From contig NZ_JXSS01000097.1 in the NCBI RefSeq assembly GCF_000855665.1, positions 1 through 59,667 of the forward strand: a stretch of 59,667 nt of DNA, written 5' to 3'. Shown here one piece after another: positions 18,933 to 25,949 of this stretch; the first letter of the stretch is position 1, and each line of letters begins with the position of its first letter. This DNA comes from Lysobacter sp. A03 (GTDB lineage Bacteria > Pseudomonadota > Gammaproteobacteria > Xanthomonadales > Xanthomonadaceae). The notes below the pieces were generated by a model, which made no database searches, was not told the origin of the DNA, and saw nothing but the letters and a program-made list of their open reading frames with translations. The position numbers were made by a program, and so were the translations under genes.

Positions 18933-18959
18933 AAGGCCACTTTTTAGGTGGCCTTTTTT
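18933..18959 (+). terminator. Rho-independent terminator after tRNA-Val
   Basis: An eight-pair stem, AAGGCCAC (18933-18940) with GTGGCCTT (18948-18955), a seven-base loop and a run of T to 18959, placed 11 bases after the tRNA. Confidence 0.9.
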
Positions 18960-19077
18960 GTGCCCGGAACTTGGGGGCTACTGGCGTTCAGCGCGTTGAA
19001 CGACTAATCGCGGCGCGGATGTGGGCAGCCGTCTGCGACGCTAGGATGATTGTCCAAGACTGTCCAGGAGGCGTGCC

Positions 19078-19428
19078 GTGAAAAACACCCGCATCTACCA
19101 CAACCCCCGCTGCTCAAAGTCGCGGGGCACTCTCGAACTGCTGCAGGAAAACAGCATCCAGCCCGAGGTCATTCTCTACCTGGACAATCCGCCCGATGCC
19201 GACGAGCTGCGCTCACTACTGAGCATGCTGGACATGCCCCCACGCGCGTTGCTGCGCACGGGCGAGAGCGAGTACGCCGAACTTGGCCTGGCCGATCCGG
19301 GCAAGTCCGATGACGAGATCGTCGAGGCGATGGCAGCGCACCCGCGCCTCATCGAGCGTCCGATCTTCGTCCACAACGGGCGCGCGGTGATCGGCCGGCC
19401 GCCGGAGAACGTGCTGCGGATCCTCTAA
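19078..19428 (+). CDS. arsC: glutaredoxin-dependent arsenate reductase
   Basis: 116 residues of the ArsC/Spx thioredoxin-like family. The start is a GTG at 19078 set by the strong ribosome site CAGGAGG seven bases upstream. The catalytic Cys 12 is in YHNPRCSKSRGTLELL, with supporting Arg residues in LLRTGESEY and the RPIFVHNGRAVIGRPPE signature. It reduces arsenate to arsenite using glutathione and glutaredoxin. No arsR or arsB is adjacent, so it is a stand-alone copy; a general ArsC-like redox role is possible. Confidence 0.9.
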   Translation: MKNTRIYHNPRCSKSRGTLELLQENSIQPEVILYLDNPPDADELRSLLSMLDMPPRALLRTGESEYAELGLADPGKSDDEIVEAMAAHPRLIERPIFVHNGRAVIGRPPENVLRIL

Positions 19429-19432
19429 CCGC

Positions 19433-21058
19433 TCAGCGCGCCTTGCTTTCGCGCATCGACATCACCTGCTCCGGCGCGTCGAAAGAGTCACTGCGCGCGC
19501 TCGCCCAATACGACTGGAACACGGCGTGGTCCGGGATGCCGGACAGTAGTTGGCCGGGTTCGAGGAAGTTGTACAGCGCCGCCAGCGATCGCACCTCGGT
19601 CGGCGAGACCCGACGCAGGATGTGTTCGGGGCCCACCTCCCTGGGGTCACTGAGGCCGGCCGCGCACAGCAGATCACGCAGGGCATTGAGGGTATTGCGG
19701 TGGAACCCCTGCACGCGGATCGATTTGTCGGTTACGTCCAGGCCCTTCCAGCGCGCCGGATCCTGGGTCGCCACGCCGGTGGGGCAGCGATCGGTGTGGC
19801 AGCTCTGGGCCTGGATGCAGCCCACTGCAAACATGAACCCGCGTCCGGAGTTGCACCAGTCGGCGCCCATCGCCAGTGTGCGCACGATGTCGAACGCACT
19901 GATGATCCGTCCGGCGCCGCCCAGGCGGATGTCATCGCGCAGGTTCAGCCCGACCAGGGTGTTGTGGACCAGCATCAAGGCCTCGTGCATGGGCACGCCG
20001 ACGTGGTTCATGAACTCCGCGGGCGCAGCGCCGGTGCCGCCCTCCGCGCCGTCCACGACGATGAAGTCGGGCAGCAACCCGGTCTCGTGCATGGCCTTGG
20101 CGATCGCGAACCACTCCCACGGATGGCCGATGGCGAGCTTGAATCCGGTCGGCTTGCCGCCGGACAACTCGCGCAGCTTGGCCACGAACTGGAGCAGCTC
20201 CACCGGGGTCGAGAACGCGCCGTGTCGCGCGGGTGACACGCACTCCACGCCCACTTCGACGCCGCGCGTCACCGCGATCTCCGGAGAGACCTTCGCCGCC
20301 GGCAGCACCCCGCCGTGACCGGGCTTGGCGCCCTGCGACAGCTTGATCTCGATCATCTTTACCTGCGGCTCGGTGGCGTTGGCGGCAAAGCGCTCGGCAT
20401 TGAAGGTGCCGTCGGGATTGCGGCAGCCGAAGTAGCCCGAACCGATCTCCCAGACCAGATCGCCGCCGTGTTCGCGATGGTAGGGCGATATCGAGCCCTC
20501 CCCGGTGTCATGGTAGAAGCCGCCCATCATTGCGCCCTTGTTGAGGGCGCGGATGGCGTTTGCCGACAGCGAGCCGAAACTCATCGCCGAGATGTTGAAC
20601 ACGCTGGCCGAGTACGGCTGCGCGGTATTGGGGCCGATCAGCACGCGGAAGTTGGGATCGCCGTGGGGCACCGGCGCCATCGAGTGGTTGATCCACTCGT
20701 AGTCGTTGGCGTAGACGTCCTGCATGGTGCCGAACGGGCGGGTGTCGTTGACCGACTTCGCACGCTGGTACACCAGCGCACGCTGCAGGCGTGAGAACGG
20801 CACCTCGGCGGTATCGGCCTGGATGAAGTACTGGCGCATCTCCGGGCCGATCGATTCCAGCCCGTAGCGGAAGTGCGCGATCACCGGATAGTTCTGCCGC
20901 AACGCGCTGGTCCGCTGCAGCACGTCCGCCGTCCCCAACGCCGCGATGCAGCCAAACACCAGCGCCGCCCAGCCCCAGCCGGGTGCCACCAGCACGGCCA
21001 GCAGGCCGGTCAGCACAGTCAACAGGATGCTCAGGAAATACGGCAGGTAACGCAGCAT
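19433..21058 (-). CDS. FMN-binding glutamate synthase family protein (membrane-anchored)
   Basis: 541 residues. Two short N-terminal helices (about 5-45) precede a GltB-type central/FMN domain (about 90-500): FNISAMSFGSLSANAIRALNKGA, GGFYHDTGEGSISPYH, IKLSQGAKPGHGGVLPAAKV, VVDGAEGGTGAAP and the Cys-rich CIQAQSCHTDRCPTGVATQ segment that in glutamate synthase binds an iron-sulfur cluster. The glutaminase domain of true GltB is absent, so the enzyme would use free ammonia or another donor; its substrate is not known. It converges with arsC (4 bases between stops). Confidence 0.9.
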   Translation of the reverse strand: MLRYLPYFLSILLTVLTGLLAVLVAPGWGWAALVFGCIAALGTADVLQRTSALRQNYPVIAHFRYGLESIGPEMRQYFIQADTAEVPFSRLQRALVYQRAKSVNDTRPFGTMQDVYANDYEWINHSMAPVPHGDPNFRVLIGPNTAQPYSASVFNISAMSFGSLSANAIRALNKGAMMGGFYHDTGEGSISPYHREHGGDLVWEIGSGYFGCRNPDGTFNAERFAANATEPQVKMIEIKLSQGAKPGHGGVLPAAKVSPEIAVTRGVEVGVECVSPARHGAFSTPVELLQFVAKLRELSGGKPTGFKLAIGHPWEWFAIAKAMHETGLLPDFIVVDGAEGGTGAAPAEFMNHVGVPMHEALMLVHNTLVGLNLRDDIRLGGAGRIISAFDIVRTLAMGADWCNSGRGFMFAVGCIQAQSCHTDRCPTGVATQDPARWKGLDVTDKSIRVQGFHRNTLNALRDLLCAAGLSDPREVGPEHILRRVSPTEVRSLAALYNFLEPGQLLSGIPDHAVFQSYWASARSDSFDAPEQVMSMRESKAR

Positions 21059-21134
21059 GCGGGTGGATCCGGATCAGGTCAGGCCACGAGGATAACCGGC
21101 TGCGGTGGAGGACGGCTTGATGGCCCAGGAGCGC

Positions 21135-22388
21135 TTAACCTGATGTCCCGGCCGCAGCGCCGTCCGAAGCGCGCTGCAGCGCGCGCAGGATCGCCTGCCC
21201 AGCGCGTCCGTCGACGCTCACGCCCAGTCGCTTCTGCTCAAGCTTGATGGCCGCGCGGCTGGCGCTGCCGATCATGCCGTCCACCTCGCCGATATCGTGC
21301 CCCCGCTGCAGCAGCAAGGTCTGCAGCTCGCGGCGTTCGCGGCGCGACAGTCCGGGATCGTCGGTCGGCCACGCAGTGACCAGTCCACCCTGCCCTCGCA
21401 GGCGGTCAGACAGCAGCGCGATCGCGAACGCATAGCTCTCCGCCGCGTTATAGGAGTAGATCGCATCGAAATTCTTGAACACCAGGAACGCCGGCCCGGA
21501 CTTGCCCGCGGGCAACATGAGCGCCGTGGGCTTGTCCGATCCGGCGAGCGGCGCTCCATCCAAACGGGTGATGCCACGACCGGTCCAGAACGACAGCGGC
21601 TTACGCGAGGTGCGACCGGAAACCGCCGCATCGAAATTGGCCGGCAGCCGCACTTCGTAGCCCCAGGGCTCACCGGTGCGCCAGCCCGAGCGCTTCAGGT
21701 AGTTGGCCGTGGAAGCCAGCGCATCGGGGACGCTGCCTACGAGGTCGCGGCGGCCGTCGCCATCGAAGTCCACTGCGATACGCCGGTAGGTGGACGGCAT
21801 GAACTGGGTATGGCCAAAGGCGCCCGCCCAGGAGCCGACCAATTTGTCCGCCGCCACGTCGCCGGCCTGGACAATCTGCAGCGTCGCAATCAGCTCACCG
21901 CGGAAGAACGGCTGCCGGCGGCCCATGCACGAGAGCGTTGTCAGGGATGTCAGCAACGGCCGCTTGCCGAAGGTCTTGCCGAAGTCGCTTTCCACCCCCC
22001 AGACCGCCACCACCGTTGCCGGATCCACCCCGTATTCGCTCTCCACCCGCTTCAGCGTGGCGGCGTGCTCGCGCAGCATCGCCTGCCCGTCCTCGACGCG
22101 CTCGGCATCGACCAGTCCCGCCAGATAGTCCCAGATCGGTGTTTTGAATTCGGGCTGGCTGTCCAGCAGCGGCAGCACCGACACATCCGGCGTCACGGTG
22201 CCCGCGTGCTGGTCGAATACCGCAGCGCTGATCCCGGCACCGAGCGCCTGCGTGCGCACACCGGCAAGGCAGCGATCGAACGCGGCGGCGTCATAGGACA
22301 CGTCGGCCGGCGCGGCAAACACCTGCAGCGGAAGCGCGATGGCGCCCAGTGCAGCCAGAGCACAGGGAAGAAGCCGGGAATTTGACAT
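21135..22388 (-). CDS. lytic murein transglycosylase with peptidoglycan-binding domain
   Basis: 417 residues from the ATG at 22388; a GTG three codons upstream is an alternative. A signal peptide (LPCALAALGAIALPLQVFAAP) is followed by an SLT_2/MltB-like domain (about 30-330) with the catalytic Glu in VVAVWGVESDFGKTFG and the motifs SWAGAFGHTQFMPSTYRR and DFDGDGRRDLVGSVPDALAS, then a PG_binding_1 domain (about 340-410, LQTLLLQRGHDIGEVDGMIG). It cleaves the glycan strand to 1,6-anhydromuramyl products in the periplasm. It probably corresponds to the MltB/SltB group common in Xanthomonadaceae. Confidence 0.92.
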   Translation of the reverse strand: MSNSRLLPCALAALGAIALPLQVFAAPADVSYDAAAFDRCLAGVRTQALGAGISAAVFDQHAGTVTPDVSVLPLLDSQPEFKTPIWDYLAGLVDAERVEDGQAMLREHAATLKRVESEYGVDPATVVAVWGVESDFGKTFGKRPLLTSLTTLSCMGRRQPFFRGELIATLQIVQAGDVAADKLVGSWAGAFGHTQFMPSTYRRIAVDFDGDGRRDLVGSVPDALASTANYLKRSGWRTGEPWGYEVRLPANFDAAVSGRTSRKPLSFWTGRGITRLDGAPLAGSDKPTALMLPAGKSGPAFLVFKNFDAIYSYNAAESYAFAIALLSDRLRGQGGLVTAWPTDDPGLSRRERRELQTLLLQRGHDIGEVDGMIGSASRAAIKLEQKRLGVSVDGRAGQAILRALQRASDGAAAGTSG

Positions 22389-22488
22389 GGGCAACACCGC
22401 GAAAGTCGGGGGACGGCGCCCATGTTCGCACCGTCCGGCTGCAACGGCTCTCGCATCGGTTCAGCAAGCCACATCCATTGCTGCCACG

Positions 22489-22575
22489 TGGTGCCCGGAC
22501 CGGGAATCGAACCCGGATAACCTTGCGGTCGACGGATTTTAAGTCCGTTGCGTCTACCAGTTCCGCCATCCGGGC
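22489..22575 (-). tRNA. tRNA-Leu(TAA)
   Basis: On the minus strand, acceptor GCCCGGA pairs with TCCGGGC; the D arm, the anticodon loop CTTAAAA (anticodon TAA), a long variable arm (CGACCGCAAGGTTA) and the T arm GGTTCGATTCC are clear, and CCA is encoded. 87 bases. It is the E. coli leuZ type, which is normally the third tRNA after pgsA-glyW-cysT. Here it sits alone, 24.6 kb from tRNA-Cys but in the same orientation. Confidence 0.97.
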
Positions 22576-22600
22576 TGAGGAGGCGCGCTGCAGCACGGCC

Positions 22601-22606
22601 ATTGTA
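22601..22606 (-). promoter_or_regulatory. probable -10 element of tRNA-Leu
   Basis: TACAAT on the minus strand, 25 bases before the tRNA 5' end. No good -35 hexamer is seen at 16-18 bases (best is TTCTCG), so this is a weak promoter call. Confidence 0.4.
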
Positions 22607-22801
22607 CGGACGCGGCTCAGCTCCGAGAACTTTCGGCCGCCCATGCGGCGGTTTGCCGATTTCGCGCCACCGGCTTTTCACGGGATGCGAACCGGTTGGG
22701 GCGAGACACTGTCATTGATACGGGCGTCCCAACCTGCCGCTCACCACCTACGGTTGACACGCGCCAGCACCAAACCCGCTCACACCCGGAGGGAATCATC
22801 G

Positions 22802-23296
22802 ATGTCCAAGTACATGAAGTTCGGCGCCATGATCGCCACATCCACCGTGGTGATGTTCATCCTGATGTACCTCAACACCTACGCGACCGACCACATCTTC
22901 TTCAGCGAAACCCGCCTGTATATGGCGTTTGTCATGGGAGCATCCATGGCCATCGTGATGCTGCTTTTCATGCTCAAGATGTATGAGAGCACCTCGACCA
23001 ACCTCGCCATTGTGGTCGGCAGCGTGGCCGTTTTCGCGCTTGCCTTGTGGCTGGTCCGGAGCCAGGAGACGGTGGACGACGTGTCCTACATGCGGGCGAT
23101 GATTCCCCACCACTCGATCGCCATCCTCACCAGCGGCCGCGCCCACATCCGCGATCCACGCGTACGGAAACTTGCCGATGGCATCATCGAGGCGCAGGTC
23201 CGCGAGATCGACGAGATGAAGGCGCTCATCAAGGATCTGGAGGCCACTCCGGTGCCTGAGGATGCTCCGGATCTCCCGCCTGTCCCCACGCGCTAG
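22802..23296 (+). CDS. membrane protein with C-terminal DUF305 domain
   Basis: 164 residues, with a good ribosome site (CGGAGGG) 8 bases before the ATG at 22802. Three N-terminal helices (about 7-27, 38-60, 66-86) are followed by a DUF305-type helical domain with the hallmark YMRAMIPHHSIAILTSGRA and DPRVRKLADGIIEAQVREIDEMKALI. The paired His and Met are candidate metal ligands. DUF305 proteins are often found in copper resistance islands, which fits the block to the right. The molecular function is not established. Confidence 0.85.
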   Translation: MSKYMKFGAMIATSTVVMFILMYLNTYATDHIFFSETRLYMAFVMGASMAIVMLLFMLKMYESTSTNLAIVVGSVAVFALALWLVRSQETVDDVSYMRAMIPHHSIAILTSGRAHIRDPRVRKLADGIIEAQVREIDEMKALIKDLEATPVPEDAPDLPPVPTR

Positions 23297-23350
23297 AAGC
23301 GGCATGCCACTGCGGGTACGGGGCGCCCGCTGCCCGCACATATCTGCCGA

Positions 23351-25183
23351 CTAGATCTTGAAATCGTCAAAGGAGATGTGTTCCTCCGCGATTCCGAGAT
23401 TCTCCAGCAACGTCCGGGTTGCAGCCAGCATCGCCGGCGGACCGCAAAGGTAGAACTCGCAGGACGTCAGGTCTGGGTGCGTCTGCAACAGCCGTTCGTG
23501 AGTAGCCTCGTGCACCAGTCCCGTGATCAAGCCGCTCCCGTGCTCGGCGGCTTCTGATAGCACCAGGTGCCAGGAAAAATTCCGGTGGGTCCTCGCTAGC
23601 GCCTCCATCTCGTCGATATAAGGCGCCTCCCGCAGGTTGCGCGCTCCGTACCAGAAGTGGATGCGCTCGGTCGCACCGGCCTCGAGCAGGGCATGCACCA
23701 TCGCACGCAGCGGTGCCATCCCGGCGCCGCCCCCGATGAAGACCTTTTCCCTGCCTCCCGGCTTGATTGCGAAGTCCCCGAACGGACCGCTGAAACAGAC
23801 ACGGTCGCCGGGTTTCAACGCATACAGGTAGGACGATCCCTTGCCAGCGGGTTGCCGCTTGCGATCCTGGCGCCCGGGGCTGAATCGCGCCAGCAGGGTG
23901 ACGTTGCCGCCAGCCTTGTCCGTCGGCAGGGACAGGGAATAGGAGCGGCGTACGGGTTCCTTGCACACCAGGCTTTCCGGCAGATTCAGATTGGACCAAT
24001 CGGGGCGATGGTGCTCCGGATGGTCCAGATCACTTCGTTGCAAGCAGTAGCCGGGCACGTGAACCTGCAGGTACGCACCGGGCTGGAACTCCGGCCCCAG
24101 CGGCACCTCTGGCGCAAGCACGAACTCCCGGAGAAACGGTGTCACAGGCGTCACGCTGACGACCGTTGCGACACGTTCCGTCCACAGTGCGGCACCTCCG
24201 GCCACCTCGACCTGTGCGCTTGACGTTACCGGCAGGCTGCACGCTAGCCGATATCCCGATCGGAGCCGGCTGGCATCGATATGCATCCGATCTGAACTGG
24301 TCGGTGGTGGCGCATGGCCGCGCACCCGTACGACGCAGAGCCCGCAGCTTTGGCCGCCCCCACAGTTGGAAGGCAATTGCAGTCCGTTTCGCCCCAGCGC
24401 GAGAAAAACCGTGTCACCCGCGCGGGCATCCACGGAGCGCAAGTTGCTCCCATCGGCGCCGAATACTCTCAACTCCTGACGTCGACGCCAACGGGGCGGA
24501 ATGAATTCACCCAGACGGAAGCTCGCAAAGAACAACCAGATCCCCGACAGCGCGAGCCACAGGCCACCCGCCCCGGCCGCGATGATGATCGGATTGTTGA
24601 AATCCTGCTGCCGGGTGTAGTCCATGAAGTGAAGCATCATGGCGAAGTCAAACACCCGCCACGTATCGTTGCGACGCTCAAGGATCTGGCCGTCCTGTCC
24701 GGAGACGTAAAGCGTGGTGCCGTCGTCATCGGAAAATGCGACCCGCCAGATGGGTCCGGTGTGCCCGCGAACCTCCCATGTGTTCTCCGACATGAGTTCC
24801 GGTATCCCGGCCCGGCCATCACCTGCATAATCACGGACGGCGATGGAGGTAACGTCGGCCGACGTTACCGGTACAGGACTACCGTGTTGAATATCGGCGA
24901 GCCAACTGCTCTTGCCGTCACTCAGACGGTAGACAGGGGTCTGCGCAAGCCAGTGGGTCTCAATCGACCGGACCGGGCGACTCTCCCGGGCAACAACGGT
25001 GGCCGGGGACATTGCGCTCTGCGGCCAGGCCGACACCTGGGTCGGTGGGGCGAGATGGTGCCGGTTATCCACGCTCGCACTGTCAAGCACACTCATCAAC
25101 AGGCCGCTTGCGGTCCAGATGACGAATTGCAGGCCGATGATCAGGCCGACCCATTTATGCAGTTTCCGGATCCATGGAGTCAT
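23351..25183 (-). CDS. PepSY-domain membrane protein fused to NqrF-like 2Fe-2S/FAD/NAD(P)H reductase
   Basis: 610 residues from the ATG at 25183, which overlaps the stop of the upstream PepSY gene (ATGA). Residues about 1-230 form a PepSY-TM unit with helices near 10-32 and 205-230 enclosing a periplasmic loop. A ferredoxin-like domain follows with Cys 274, 280, 283 and 315, spaced C-x5-C-x2-C-x31-C as in NqrF. Then come an FAD-binding barrel (RRSYSLSLP near 410) and a nucleotide-binding domain (VFIGGGAGMAPLRAMVHALL near 480, FYLCGPPAML near the end). Inferred role: moving electrons from cytoplasmic NAD(P)H across the membrane to reduce a metal or metallophore brought in by the neighbouring receptor. 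The metal is not identified by sequence. Confidence 0.88.
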   Translation of the reverse strand: MTPWIRKLHKWVGLIIGLQFVIWTASGLLMSVLDSASVDNRHHLAPPTQVSAWPQSAMSPATVVARESRPVRSIETHWLAQTPVYRLSDGKSSWLADIQHGSPVPVTSADVTSIAVRDYAGDGRAGIPELMSENTWEVRGHTGPIWRVAFSDDDGTTLYVSGQDGQILERRNDTWRVFDFAMMLHFMDYTRQQDFNNPIIIAAGAGGLWLALSGIWLFFASFRLGEFIPPRWRRRQELRVFGADGSNLRSVDARAGDTVFLALGRNGLQLPSNCGGGQSCGLCVVRVRGHAPPPTSSDRMHIDASRLRSGYRLACSLPVTSSAQVEVAGGAALWTERVATVVSVTPVTPFLREFVLAPEVPLGPEFQPGAYLQVHVPGYCLQRSDLDHPEHHRPDWSNLNLPESLVCKEPVRRSYSLSLPTDKAGGNVTLLARFSPGRQDRKRQPAGKGSSYLYALKPGDRVCFSGPFGDFAIKPGGREKVFIGGGAGMAPLRAMVHALLEAGATERIHFWYGARNLREAPYIDEMEALARTHRNFSWHLVLSEAAEHGSGLITGLVHEATHERLLQTHPDLTSCEFYLCGPPAMLAATRTLLENLGIAEEHISFDDFKI

Positions 25184-25872
25184 GTCGCCGACCTCCTGCG
25201 AAAACTGTAGACCAGCAGCCACACTCCGCTGAGCATGAACAGCAGACCCAGGGTCGACGCAATCCGCAGCAGCGTGTTGTTGACGTCAGAGCGGTCCTCA
25301 TAGTCCATGATGTGGAGCATCCAGAGGAAGTCGAACGCACGCCAATAGGTGTGTCGCGTCGCCAGCAGGTTTCCCGTTTCCGGCGAGAAGTACAGGGCGG
25401 TACTCCCGCTGTCGTCGAATCTTGCCTGCCAGATCGGCACCGGCCGGGTACCCACCTCCTGCGGTGCCGTTTCCAGCAGTTGCAACGACACCAATGGCGC
25501 ATTGCCCTGGTAGGTCGCCAAGGCCAGTCGTCGCGCCTTTTCTTCGTCGATCGGCCCAAGTGACCGGCCGGTCGCGGCATCGACAAGTTCCACGCCTGCG
25601 GCGTGCTGGACCTCGTAGACCGGTTCATCCAGCAACCGCTTCAGGCGGTAGCCTGTCATCGCCGGGTAGGTGGCCGCGATAACAGCCGGATCAATCAGGT
25701 TGTTCGCTTTGGCCAGGGGTGGCGCCGCGACGTGATTGAGGTGATCGCCGTGAATGAAGTCGATCGACATGACGGTCATGTACAGCCCGCCGATCGTCCA
25801 GAGCAGCGCTTGCACGCCGATGATCAAAGCGAACCACTTATGCGCCCTGCGGGCCCAGAATGCGGGTTTCAT
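25180..25872 (-). CDS. PepSY-domain membrane protein
   Basis: 230 residues: a helix at about 12-35 (HKWFALIIGVQALLWTIGGLYM), a periplasmic PepSY-like region (LKRLLDEPVYEV, then LYFSPETGNLLATR) and a second helix at about 203-223. The end motif RAFDFLWMLHIMDYED recurs almost exactly in the fused reductase downstream (RVFDFAMMLHFMDYTR), so the two are paralogous halves that may dimerise; His residues in these helices could bind heme. Genes of this kind regularly accompany TonB-dependent siderophore receptors. It sits 77 bases after the receptor and overlaps the reductase gene. Confidence 0.85.
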   Translation of the reverse strand: MKPAFWARRAHKWFALIIGVQALLWTIGGLYMTVMSIDFIHGDHLNHVAAPPLAKANNLIDPAVIAATYPAMTGYRLKRLLDEPVYEVQHAAGVELVDAATGRSLGPIDEEKARRLALATYQGNAPLVSLQLLETAPQEVGTRPVPIWQARFDDSGSTALYFSPETGNLLATRHTYWRAFDFLWMLHIMDYEDRSDVNNTLLRIASTLGLLFMLSGVWLLVYSFRRRSAT

Positions 25873-25949
25873 TGATGTTTCCTGGCGGGAGACACGAAGA
25901 AGGGAACGTTCCCCTCCCCGTCCTGTTCAGACGGAGAGGGGCGAGCCGG

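Noticed and set aside
19078-19428. Arsenic resistance operon
   Set aside because: arsC stands alone; no arsR, arsB or acr3 gene is adjacent.
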